The translations under genes were made by a program, and so were the position numbers. From the NCBI GenBank assembly GCA_964562155.1, contig CAZLRU010000005.1, positions 1 through 64,000 on the forward strand: a stretch of 64,000 nt of DNA. The letters are read 5' to 3'. Positions 34,287 to 42,043 of this stretch are shown piece after piece. Below the pieces are notes generated by a model, which ran no database searches, was not told the origin of the DNA, and saw nothing but the letters and a program-made list of their open reading frames with translations. The DNA comes from JAGOUY01 sp964562155. GTDB lineage: Bacteria > Patescibacteriota > Patescibacteriia > 2-12-FULL-60-25. Positions within the stretch are counted from its first letter, which is position 1; the number at the start of each line of letters is the position of its first letter.

Positions 34287-35006
34287 ATGATACCTCTTCT
34301 GCCCGCTCAGTGTGCGTTACGCGCTTTTGCCCACCCGTCTAAAGCAACCATTTTGCAGAGATTTTTTAAGACAGGGGCTGGGGAGTATGGAGAGGGGGAT
34401 GTATTTCTGGGTGTTACCGTTCCGGAGACGCGGCGTGTTGCGGCTCAGTTTAGTCAATTATCTTTGAAGGAATTAACGTTTCTCATGAAGAGTTCTGTCC
34501 ACGAGGATAGATTGTTGGGACTTATTATTTTGGTGAAGCAGTTTCAAAAAATGAAGGAGGGATCTCAGCGAGCAAAGATGTTTGCCCTTTATTTGTCTTG
34601 GGTGCGAGCAGGGTATGTGAATAATTGGGATTTGGTGGATACGAGCGCCTATCATATTGTCGGAGCCCATCTTGAGACTCATTCCGCTGACTGTTTGGAT
34701 GAGTTGGCTCGTTCTGAGAACTTGTGGGAACGACGTGTGGCAATGGTCGCAACCTATTTTTTTATTCAACGAGGGGATTCGTGGCGGGCGTTGCGGATTG
34801 CTCGCCTTCTTTTGCATGATGAGCACGATCTCATTCATAAAGCGGTTGGGTGGATGTTGCGCGAGGTTGGCAAGCGTTGTTCTGTAGCGGATTTAGAGGG
34901 GTTTTTGCAGAAAAACTATCACAGAATGCCTCGTACGATGCTTCGCTACGCGATTGAACGGTTGCCCGAGGCTCGTAGAAGAGCGTATCTCCGCGGGCTT
35001 GCATAG
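34287..35006 (+). CDS. DNA alkylation repair protein AlkD-like
   Basis: 239 residues of HEAT-like helical repeats. Matches AlkD-family wording: F-F-K-T-GxGEYGEGDVFLGV, the WDLVD motif (NNWDLVDTSA, about 112-121), VGWMLREVGKR and MPRTMLRYAIE near the end. AlkD excises cationic N3/N7-alkylpurines without base flipping. Divergent from ZIP across a short AT-rich gap. Confidence 0.88.
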   Translation: MIPLLPAQCALRAFAHPSKATILQRFFKTGAGEYGEGDVFLGVTVPETRRVAAQFSQLSLKELTFLMKSSVHEDRLLGLIILVKQFQKMKEGSQRAKMFALYLSWVRAGYVNNWDLVDTSAYHIVGAHLETHSADCLDELARSENLWERRVAMVATYFFIQRGDSWRALRIARLLLHDEHDLIHKAVGWMLREVGKRCSVADLEGFLQKNYHRMPRTMLRYAIERLPEARRRAYLRGLA

Positions 35007-35083
35007 TTGTCTTGTTTTGGTTATCTTCGATTGGTCGCGTCACTCATTCTATTGTGAGTACACGGCATAAGGAGGATGTGAAG

Positions 35084-35245
35084 GTGCCCCAGCTTATTCC
35101 TCACGTTCATCGGATGCGCCACGGCTGCCCTCGTCGGAAGCTCTACCTGTGGCATTCTGCGGGGTTTGTTCGGCCTCCGCGTTGGCGCCATTGCCGCAAG
35201 CGTGGCGTCACCAATCACCGCGTTCTGGCTGATCAATTCGTCTGA
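35084..35245 (+). CDS. Small basic His/Arg/Cys-rich protein, 53 residues
   Basis: A GTG at 35084 follows AAGGAGG with 8-base spacing, one of the best SD sites in the window, and the frame stays open to a TGA at 35243. The product is basic and His-rich with scattered Cys (HRMRHGC, RWRHCRKRG), suggesting nucleic-acid or metal binding, but no family is recognised. A 6-bp hairpin CTCAGG/CCTGAG (35258-35276) follows. GC content is above that of neighbours. The rest of 35007-35545 holds only the long hairpin at 35375. Confidence 0.45.
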   Translation: MPQLIPHVHRMRHGCPRRKLYLWHSAGFVRPPRWRHCRKRGVTNHRVLADQFV

Positions 35246-35374
35246 TCTCTTCCCGTTCTCAGGCTCTTCTCCTGAGCCGGTTTCCTTTACTTTCAAATGT
35301 TCTTGAACGCCTGTGATCGTGCTCGTCTTTGTTTTTGTTGTCATGTTTGTCATTAATTTTAGGTAAAATTCTCA

Positions 35375-35420
35375 CACAACACAAAATCCTGTCCCTTCCC
35401 GGACAGGATTTTGTGTTGTG
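35375..35420 (+). repeat. Perfect 20-bp inverted repeat upstream of proS
   Basis: Twenty consecutive base pairs (35375-35394 with 35401-35420) around a 6-base loop CTTCCC, inner arm ATCCTGTCC/GGACAGGAT. No T-tract follows, so a simple terminator is unlikely. It lies 125 bases before proS. No T-box hallmark (GGTGGTACCGCG type) is present. Confidence 0.75.
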
Positions 35421-35545
35421 GCGATCTCTGAGAAGGAGGGTCCTGCCCTCATGCAATGGTTGTGTCTGTTGGAGCTTGTTTTGTCCTTTTTTGTGGGGCT
35501 CTTCCCACTTGCCGGCCTCTCAGGTAACCTGAAAGTCGAATTTCT

Positions 35546-36814
35546 ATGCGTATTTCTCGTCTTTTTACCAAAACCTCTAAGAGCGTTCCTCATGATGCTG
35601 ACTCGGTCAATGCCAAATATTTGGTTCAGGGTGGCTTTGTGCATCAGGAAATGGCAGGCGTCTATTCTTGGCTGCCATTAGGTTTGCGTGTGTTACGTAA
35701 AGTTGAAGCTATTATTCGTGAAGAAATGGATGGTCTTGGTGCTCAAGAAATCCTTATGTCCGGCTTACAGCCTAAGGAGAATTGGTTGCAAACGGATCGT
35801 TGGGACAAGGTGGATGTGTTGTTTAAGATCCCTAGTCAGACCAAGAAGGAGTATGCCTTGGGACCGACTCATGAAGAGATTGTTACGCCGCTCGTCAAAA
35901 CCTTCGTTTCTTCCTATAAAGATTTGCCGGTCGCCGTCTATCAATTACAGACAAAGTTTCGAGATGAACTGCGTGCTAAGTCCGGCGTGCTTCGGGGTCG
36001 TGAATTTGAAATGAAAGATTTGTATTCCTTTCATACTTCGCAAGAAGATCTTGAGGCGTTCTATCAACAAGCGCTACAAGCTTACTTACGGGTTTTTACG
36101 CGTTGTGGATTGCAGGCCAAGGTTGTTGAGGCGTCGGGGGGATCGTTTACCAAAAAGTTTTCCCATGAGTTTCAGGTTTTGACCGAGGCGGGGGAGGATA
36201 AGATTTTGACTTCACCTTCTTGGATGTATGGGCAGAATAGTGAGGTTGCGACGCTTAAGGAGGGGGATGTTTGTCCTGATCATCCGGGTGAGACGCTGAG
36301 TTGGCAAAAGGGGGTTGAGGTGGGAAATATTTTTGACCTGGGAGGAAAGTTTGCCGAAGCATTCGATCTTGTAGTTACGAATGAGGCGGGGGAGCGTCAG
36401 TCGGTAGTGATGGGGTGTTATGGAATTGGGGTCACACGTTTGGTTGGAACGATTGTGGAGGCGTGTCATGATGATCGAGGGATTATTTGGCCCAAGACGG
36501 TTGCACCGTATTCCGTTCAGCTTGTTTCGTTGCGCTCCAAAGATGAAGCGGTTCAGGCTCGTATCAATGAGACAGCGTTGAGTTTGTATGAAGAGCTGTC
36601 TAAGCAGGGGGTTGAGGTTTTGTGGGATGATCGGGCAGATGTTTCGCCGGGAGAAAAGTTTGCCGATGCGGATTTGTATGGGTTGCCACTTCGACTTGTT
36701 GTGTCTGAGAAGACGCTTAAAGAAGATTCGGTTGAGTGGAAAGTGCGTGCTTCCAGCGAAATGAAATTGGTGAAATTAGACGATGTGATGGAGGGGGTGA
36801 AGAATCTCTTGTGA
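35546..36814 (+). CDS. proS: Prolyl-tRNA synthetase, short form
   Basis: 422 residues. Class II core: motif 1 region GVYSWLPLGLRVLRK, LGPTHEE (about 105-111), motif 2 RDELRAKSGVLRGREFEMKD, motif 3 GCYGIGVTRL, plus the C-terminal anticodon-binding domain (about 320-422). The roughly 180-residue INS editing domain of standard bacterial ProRS (about 570 residues) is missing, so mis-charged Ala-tRNA(Pro) would need trans-editing. No SD precedes the ATG. Confidence 0.95.
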   Translation: MRISRLFTKTSKSVPHDADSVNAKYLVQGGFVHQEMAGVYSWLPLGLRVLRKVEAIIREEMDGLGAQEILMSGLQPKENWLQTDRWDKVDVLFKIPSQTKKEYALGPTHEEIVTPLVKTFVSSYKDLPVAVYQLQTKFRDELRAKSGVLRGREFEMKDLYSFHTSQEDLEAFYQQALQAYLRVFTRCGLQAKVVEASGGSFTKKFSHEFQVLTEAGEDKILTSPSWMYGQNSEVATLKEGDVCPDHPGETLSWQKGVEVGNIFDLGGKFAEAFDLVVTNEAGERQSVVMGCYGIGVTRLVGTIVEACHDDRGIIWPKTVAPYSVQLVSLRSKDEAVQARINETALSLYEELSKQGVEVLWDDRADVSPGEKFADADLYGLPLRLVVSEKTLKEDSVEWKVRASSEMKLVKLDDVMEGVKNLL

Positions 36815-36853
36815 TTGGGGGGGGGTAGCCCTGCGGGCAGCCGGAAGGAAAAT

Positions 36854-36992
36854 TAGGCGGTGGGCTCCAACGGGAAGTTCTTTTTCGCTCGCTCCGTAAC
36901 TTGCTACCATATAGCCTTTGGCTTCGCATTGGGTTTTGATAGCTTCAAACATACTCACTCGCAAAAAGAACTTCCCGTTGGAGCCCTAGATA
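36854..36992 (+). repeat. Structured repeat element, copy 1
   Basis: Begins TAGGCGGTGGGCTC and ends GAGCCCTAGATA. A perfect 24-bp inverted repeat (36862-36885 with 36963-36986) closes a roughly 77-base interior containing GCTCGCTCCGTAACTTG and GGCTTCGCATTGG. Copies 2 and 3 share this; paired arm positions covary between copies. It sits between the 3' ends of proS and the HU gene. Confidence 0.9.
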
Positions 36993-37012
36993 GGGAAGAA
37001 GGGGGTAATAAA

Positions 37013-37042
37013 TCAAAAGAACGGGATGGACCCGTTCTTTGT
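37013..37042 (-). terminator. Bidirectional terminator of HU and proS
   Basis: AAAGAACGGG/CCCGTTCTTT, loop ATGGA; T-rich on both sides depending on strand. Confidence 0.8.
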
Positions 37043-37057
37043 GTTTGTAGGTGCGCG

Positions 37058-37381
37058 TTACATGGCGGCAGGTGCAGCAGGAGCAGCCATGCCAGCGTGT
37101 TTGAGGGCGTCTTTGAGGCCTTTGCCGGCTTTGAACTTTGGAACCGTAACGGCGGGGATTTGGATTTTTTGGGTAGGGGATTGAGGATTGACACCCATGC
37201 GAGGAGCTCGTGTTTTGGCCATGAAAGCGCCAAAGCCGGCGATGGTGACCTCGTTACCGCTCTTTAGCGTGTTGGTAACGATGCTGACAAAGGCCTCGAT
37301 CATGTCTTCAGCCTGTTTTTTGCTGACGCCCACTTTGTCGGCGATTTGGTTAATGAGCTCCGCTTTATTGATGGTGTCCAT
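37058..37381 (-). CDS. HU-family DNA-binding protein
   Basis: 107 residues. MDTINKAELINQIADKVGVS is the classic HU N-terminus; EVTIAGFGAF and the NPQSPTQKIQIPAVTVPKF-type beta arm follow. The C-terminus has a short Ala/Pro-rich tail (GMAAPAAPAAM) beyond the core, as in some tailed HUs. Nucleoid architecture; dimeric. Converges with proS across repeat copy 1. Confidence 0.93.
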   Translation of the reverse strand: MDTINKAELINQIADKVGVSKKQAEDMIEAFVSIVTNTLKSGNEVTIAGFGAFMAKTRAPRMGVNPQSPTQKIQIPAVTVPKFKAGKGLKDALKHAGMAAPAAPAAM

Positions 37382-37460
37382 ACAGAGGTAAATGACAAAA
37401 ATAATTTGTGGGTCTATGATAGCTTTTTCTCAAGATTGAGGCAAATATCTGGTCTCTTGC

Positions 37461-37489
37461 TTGTCAAAATGCCTCTCGACCACGATACT
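37461..37489 (+). promoter_or_regulatory. Promoter of the HAD gene at 37500
   Basis: TTGTCA (37461-37466), 17-base spacer, GATACT (37484-37489). The first ATG is ten bases past the -10 box, so the mRNA would be leaderless or nearly so. Confidence 0.6.
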
Positions 37490-37499
37490 CTTCTTCTGT

Positions 37500-38366
37500 A
37501 TGCATTTGTGGATAACTTCGTCAGATAAACCGCAGCCTGGAGCCCCGATCGCCGCGTTTGATTATGATGAGACCTTGGGTCGAGGTGTCCTGCACTGGAA
37601 GTTGCTTCCCCATTTGGTGGCAGCTGGTCATATTCGTGCGCTTGAGGAGGATGAGGTGTTGGCGCAGGCGTATCAGAATTGGGCCAAGCGCGAACAATCC
37701 TACAAGGTCTATGAAGACCGTTTGATCGAGGTTTCGCTGGCACGCTACAAAGAGGCTGGAATGTCACGTGAGCGGTTGCGGGGTTTGGCGCAAGAGTTTG
37801 TCGCTTCCCGCGCGCTCCTTGATGAACAGTATGCGTTTACTCGGGCATTGTTTTTGACATTGAAAGAGCAGGGCTACGCGTTGGTTCTTATTTCGCTCTG
37901 TCCCATTGAGATTTTGCATCCGTTGGCGGAAGCGATGGGATTTCATTTTGCGATCGGCAATGTTCTCAAGGCTGATCAAGCGGGATTTTTTACGGGTGAG
38001 GAAGGTCGTCTACCGGTCAAGGCAGATGACTTGCGGGCTCTGGTTCAGGATCAGGGATATGTTTGTGAGCAAGGGTTTGCCGTTGGGGATGGAGCGGGAG
38101 ATTTACCGATGATGAGACTTGTGACGCATGGCATTGCATTTAATCCAAAGCCCCCATTGCGTCAGTTGTTGGATACGGATGCGTCTCATGCCTCGGTTCT
38201 GCGCGTCGTGGAGCGAGCGGAGGTGATTACGTGTACGCAAAGTCGTTGGCTGGAAGGGCAGAGTGGTCCTTTGTTGACTGAGCATCGGCTTGAGGAGTTG
38301 TTGCCTGCCCAGATTGCGAAGGGGGTGCGTACGAAGTTGGAAGCGGTCGGATACTATCTGTTTTAG
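37500..38366 (+). CDS. HAD-superfamily phosphatase (SerB-like)
   Basis: 288 residues from the ATG at 37500; a TTG at 37461 coincides with the -35 box and is rejected. HAD motif I AFDYDETLGRG (Asp pair about 21/23), motif II Ser in LVLISLCP, and motif IV GDGAGDLPMM. A helical cap lies between. The family dephosphorylates small phosphates; SerB/IB-type is the nearest style. A strong terminator follows. Confidence 0.82.
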   Translation: MHLWITSSDKPQPGAPIAAFDYDETLGRGVLHWKLLPHLVAAGHIRALEEDEVLAQAYQNWAKREQSYKVYEDRLIEVSLARYKEAGMSRERLRGLAQEFVASRALLDEQYAFTRALFLTLKEQGYALVLISLCPIEILHPLAEAMGFHFAIGNVLKADQAGFFTGEEGRLPVKADDLRALVQDQGYVCEQGFAVGDGAGDLPMMRLVTHGIAFNPKPPLRQLLDTDASHASVLRVVERAEVITCTQSRWLEGQSGPLLTEHRLEELLPAQIAKGVRTKLEAVGYYLF

Positions 38367-38369
38367 TAG

Positions 38370-38404
38370 ACAAAAATCCTTGCTATAACGGCAAGGATTT
38401 TTGT
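38370..38404 (+). terminator. Strong bidirectional terminator
   Basis: 14-bp stem ACAAAAATCCTTGC/GCAAGGATTTTTGT, loop TATAACG; ends both the HAD gene and the convergent rny. Confidence 0.92.
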
Positions 38405-38428
38405 TTCGATGGTCTTTTTGGTGATGCT

Positions 38429-40003
38429 TTAGCGTGCGTATTCAACCACGCGTGTTTCGCGAATGAGTGTGACCCGTACCTCACCTGGATATTTAAGTTC
38501 TGATTCGATTTTGTTAGCAATATCACGTGCGAGTTTGCTGGCGCCAAAGTCGTCCATCGCTTTCGGATTCACGAAGACACGGATTTCGCGACCGGCTTGG
38601 ATCGCATAGACCTTATCGACGCCTTGGAAGGAAGAGGCGGCTGATTCGAGTTCTTGCAAGCGTTTCACATAGAACTCGAGAGAATCTTTGCGCGCACCGG
38701 GACGAGCACCGGAGATGGCATCAGCCGCTTTAACGATAATAGCTTCGATGGTTTTTGGTTTGTCTTCGTGGTGTCCGATGGATTGGTAGCAGAGCTCTTC
38801 AGGAAAACCAAACTTCTTCATGATTTGGTAGCCGAGTTCTGGGTGTGATCCCTGCATGTCGTGATCAACTGCTTTGCCGATATCGTGGAAGAGACCGCCT
38901 TTCTTACAGACAGATACATCCGCTCCCAGCTCTTCCGCAATCAGCGTAGCGATGTTTGAAACTTCCATGGAATGAAGCAGAGCGTTTTGTCCGTAGCTTG
39001 TGCGGTACTTTAATCGTCCCAAGATCTGAATCAGTTTTGGGTCGATGCCGGCCATGGAGATGCCGAGTTGGTAGAGAGCATCTTCACCAGCTTTTTTAAT
39101 GTCGAGGGAAAGTTCACGCTTCGCTTCATCAATAGTTTCCTCGATACGACCTGGGTGAATGCGGCCATCAGCAATCAGTTTTTCCAAGGCCCGTTTTGTG
39201 ACCTGGCGACGGATAGGGGAAAAGCCCGAAATCGTCACCATACCTGGCGTATCATCGATAATGAGTTCACATCCCGTGAGAAGCTCGATCGCTTTAATAT
39301 TGCGTCCTTCACGGCCAATGATACGTCCTTTCATTTCTTCGGTAGGAATTTCGACGTAGGTAGTGGTGGTTTCTGTGACGTGGGAAGAAGCTTGGCGCTG
39401 AATAGCGACTGCAATGATATTTTTGGCTTTACGGTCGATCTCGTCAGCAGCCATTTGATCAAGCTTATGCATGCGGCTCATGAGGGATTCCTGGTTTTGT
39501 TCTTCCACGAGCTGCATGAGTCGCTCTAAGGCCTGCTCTTTGTTGAGTGTGGCGATCTCTTGAAGTTTAACCAGTTCTTGTTGCATCAATGCATCGACTG
39601 CTTCTTTAGCGGCGGTTGCTTCCGCTTTAGCTTGTTCGGCGGCGGTCTTGGTGGCATCGATTTCCAGCAGTTTTTTACTAAACTCCTCTTCGCGTTCCAC
39701 GAGTTTCAGTTGCTGTTGTTTTACATCTTCAAGAGCCCGTTTTTCTTCTAAGCGGGCTTCCTCCAGGATTTTAATGGCTTTTTCTTTGGCTTTTTGCAGA
39801 ACTTCTTCGTGTTTATGTTCTGCTTCTCGCATGCGTTCATCGGCTAACTTGGTGCGTTCCTCGGCGTTTTTTATTAATGACTCACTTTGTTTGGTGATCT
39901 CCTGCAAACGTTTTTCATCTTCTTCTTTCCGTGAGCGGTTCCCGAAATAATAGCCGGCTATCGCTCCTCCAAGGAGGGCGATCACGGCTAGCAAATAATG
40001 CAT
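38429..40003 (-). CDS. rny: Ribonuclease Y
   Basis: 524 residues, the standard length. N-terminal membrane anchor (about 3-21), a long Glu/Lys-rich coiled coil (about 25-190), a KH domain (EEMKGRIIGREGRNIKAIE, about 210-270) and the HD domain (GLFHDIGKAVDHD, about 368-380). RNase Y initiates mRNA decay at the membrane, so this organism probably uses a Gram-positive-like degradosome. The 224-base gap upstream (40004-40227) shows no gene. Confidence 0.96.
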   Translation of the reverse strand: MHYLLAVIALLGGAIAGYYFGNRSRKEEDEKRLQEITKQSESLIKNAEERTKLADERMREAEHKHEEVLQKAKEKAIKILEEARLEEKRALEDVKQQQLKLVEREEEFSKKLLEIDATKTAAEQAKAEATAAKEAVDALMQQELVKLQEIATLNKEQALERLMQLVEEQNQESLMSRMHKLDQMAADEIDRKAKNIIAVAIQRQASSHVTETTTTYVEIPTEEMKGRIIGREGRNIKAIELLTGCELIIDDTPGMVTISGFSPIRRQVTKRALEKLIADGRIHPGRIEETIDEAKRELSLDIKKAGEDALYQLGISMAGIDPKLIQILGRLKYRTSYGQNALLHSMEVSNIATLIAEELGADVSVCKKGGLFHDIGKAVDHDMQGSHPELGYQIMKKFGFPEELCYQSIGHHEDKPKTIEAIIVKAADAISGARPGARKDSLEFYVKRLQELESAASSFQGVDKVYAIQAGREIRVFVNPKAMDDFGASKLARDIANKIESELKYPGEVRVTLIRETRVVEYAR

Positions 40004-40227
40004 ATGCGAAGGCGTCCGGCTCGAGGTGTCTATGCCAGGTACACGCGGGTTGGAGATTCTTGTAAAACGGAATATCGCAACGGATCTTTTCTTCTCCTGG
40101 GATGCCTGTGGTTCAGAATGGAAAAGGGGTGGGTAACGGCGTAGACAAGTGTTTCAAACCGGAACGACGATAAAGTAAAAATGGCGCCCTGAGTCTAGCA
40201 GTCGCGTTCACTTTTGTCCAGCGTCTT

Positions 40228-41040
40228 TTAGATCTTTAACGCTTGTTTGAGCGCTAAAATCAAAGCGTCATCTCCTGGTCCCACGATGATATCTGCTTTG
40301 GCGAGGAGGGCATCTGGAGCATGGTCACGAGCGAGTTTGATCCCCGCCGCTTCAAAGAGCGAGATGTCGTTCATTTCGTCGCCTACCACGACCACATCTT
40401 CTCGCTGAATGCCGAGGCGCAGCGCAATGCGGGCGGCGGCGGTTCCTTTACTCGCTGTTTTGGGGGTTACATCGATAATATCGGGTTTGGGATGAAAGAT
40501 ACTGACTTTTTCTCCAAAGTGCGATTTGAGTAATGTTTCTATTGTTTCTCTATCTGCAGGGGAGGTGCTGACGGCGATTTTGTGCGGTGATCCGCCCAGC
40601 GTCTCTTTCATATCTTGTTCTGGATCGTAGACCAATGGTTCTGTCCATCCGGGTCGACGATGACGCCAGGCTTCTGTGGGGATGGCGGTATTTCGTACGT
40701 AAAAAAGCTTGTCTTCCACTTCCGGGTAGATTTGGCAGCGTACATCGTGGGCTAGCAGTTGAATCACGGCTTGAGCGGTGTGTTCTTCAATTGGCTCACA
40801 CAGGATGATTTTTCCGCTGACAGGATGCACGATGAGTGCTCCGTTGGCGCAGATGAGCGGAGTGGTAATGCCAAGGGTTTGGGCGAGGGGTCGGGTGCGA
40901 AGAAACGGTTTGCCTGTCGCGAGTGTTGCGTGCACGTGTTGGTCAGGCAGGCTACGGAAAAATGAGACAATGGTTGGGGATAGCTCGCTTTTTCCAAACG
41001 GGAGAAGGGAGCCGTCGATATCGCTGATGAGGAGTTTCAT
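40228..41040 (-). CDS. Cof-type HAD sugar-phosphate phosphatase
   Basis: 270 residues from the ATG at 41040; earlier starts overlap truB. HAD motif I LISDIDGSLL (about 4-13), a C2B cap, and motif IV VVVGDEMNDISLFEAAG (about 205-221), as in Cof/YidA proteins that hydrolyse sugar or nucleotide phosphates. 52 bases separate it from truB upstream on the same strand. Confidence 0.88.
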   Translation of the reverse strand: MKLLISDIDGSLLPFGKSELSPTIVSFFRSLPDQHVHATLATGKPFLRTRPLAQTLGITTPLICANGALIVHPVSGKIILCEPIEEHTAQAVIQLLAHDVRCQIYPEVEDKLFYVRNTAIPTEAWRHRRPGWTEPLVYDPEQDMKETLGGSPHKIAVSTSPADRETIETLLKSHFGEKVSIFHPKPDIIDVTPKTASKGTAAARIALRLGIQREDVVVVGDEMNDISLFEAAGIKLARDHAPDALLAKADIIVGPGDDALILALKQALKI

Positions 41041-41092
41041 AGTCAATAGGAGGGTAGGATAGTAGGAACGTAGGAGAGTAGCTATACGATGA

Positions 41093-41758
41093 CTATGATC
41101 CACTTATTTCACTCAGCTGCTTTGCATTCTTTATGTCAAAATGACCAATGTTTGTTCGTCGTAACTGAGTTACGTAGGCTCCAACCTTGAGAGCGCGACC
41201 AATATCATCCCCTAAAGAACGGATATAGGTACCGGATCCACACTGAACGCGTAGATGGAGTTTAGGCCAAGTGTAGGCAAGAATCGTTATTTCATCGATA
41301 CGTACCTCTTTTATTGGACGCATATCTTCGGTGGCGGTGCCGGCTCTTGCAAGTTCGTATAATTTTTTTCCGGCACGTTTTTTGGCGGAATGGAGAGGGG
41401 CTTTTTGTGCATAGCCACCGCGGAATTGGTTGAGAACATCTTCAATCGTTTCTAGAGTTATGTTTGCGCTTGCAAAAGCAGCGTCAACTCCTTGTGTAAT
41501 CTCTCCTTCCGGATCGAAGGTTGTACTTGTGGCTCCAAGGGTGAGGGTCGTTTCGTAGGTTTTATCGAGGCCGACGAGGTCGGTGAGTTCTTTTGTTCCC
41601 GGACCGATGCCAAGAATCAGTAGTCCTGTTGCAAATGGGTCGAGAGTACCAGCATGGCCCACGGCCTTGGTTTTTTTGAGGCCTCGAATTTTAGCTACGA
41701 CATCGTGAGAGGTCCAGCCGGCAGGTTTATCGATAAGGAGGAGGTTGGGGGAGAACAT
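41093..41758 (-). CDS. truB: tRNA pseudouridine(55) synthase TruB, short form
   Basis: 221 residues. Catalytic motif GHAGTLDPFATGLL with the nucleophile Asp at 40; DKPAGWTSHDVV at the N-terminus; VQCGSGTYIRSL (about 170-181). Typical TruB is about 300 residues with a C-terminal PUA-type extension that is missing here. It isomerises U55 in the tRNA T-loop. Divergent from infB across a structured repeat. Confidence 0.93.
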   Translation of the reverse strand: MFSPNLLLIDKPAGWTSHDVVAKIRGLKKTKAVGHAGTLDPFATGLLILGIGPGTKELTDLVGLDKTYETTLTLGATSTTFDPEGEITQGVDAAFASANITLETIEDVLNQFRGGYAQKAPLHSAKKRAGKKLYELARAGTATEDMRPIKEVRIDEITILAYTWPKLHLRVQCGSGTYIRSLGDDIGRALKVGAYVTQLRRTNIGHFDIKNAKQLSEISGS

Positions 41759-41775
41759 AGTAAAAAGGTTGTGGG

Positions 41776-41909
41776 TAGGCGATGGGTTTGACGGGTTTAC
41801 GGATTTGGTCCGATGCGTATCTTTTGCCTTACGGGTTCCGTCTTCGTGTCACCCGTGCGGGTTTTGAATGGATTTCGGACTAAATCCGTAAACGTGTCGA
41901 ACCCTAGGT
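41776..41909 (+). repeat. Structured repeat element, divergent copy 4
   Basis: Shares the outer boundary words of copies 1-3 (TAGGCGATGGG...CCCTAGGT) but has different arms: 41784-41813 pairs with 41875-41904 over 30 positions with one G.G mismatch and three G-U pairs when read as plus-strand RNA. The interior is only weakly similar (GTTCCGTCTTCG; GCGGGTTTTGAATGG). It sits between the divergent truB and infB. Confidence 0.75.
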
Positions 41910-42007
41910 GAGGGAGGAGAGGTGGAAAGTCGGAGGGAGCGTGATTTGGTTGGAGAAAGGATAGCTGTTTTTCCGCTTTCTTGAAAGGTTTTTTGGCTTT
42001 GTCTGTC

Positions 42008-42036
42008 TTGACGATTCTCTTAAATGCGCCTAGACT
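42008..42036 (+). promoter_or_regulatory. Promoter of infB
   Basis: TTGACG (42008-42013), 17-base spacer, TAGACT (42031-42036). The ATG begins eight bases after the -10 box, where transcription should start, implying leaderless infB mRNA. Confidence 0.7.
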
Positions 42037-42043
42037 GGGCCAC

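Noticed and set aside
35021..35353. 110-codon minus-strand frame upstream of proS
   Set aside because: Low-complexity N-terminus, no recognisable fold or SD, and it overlaps the SD-led plus-strand small gene and its hairpin.
35421..35545. T-box leader before proS
   Set aside because: No T-box bulge sequence (GGTGG-type) or specifier-loop layout, and no terminator with a competing antiterminator was found.
36854..36992. Minus-strand peptide-like frames inside the structured repeats (MFEAIKTQCEA, MSEAINLQCEA, MFEVIKTQCEA)
   Set aside because: The similarity is at DNA level; a one-base length difference in the middle shifts copies 2 and 3 into another frame relative to copy 1, so no protein is conserved.
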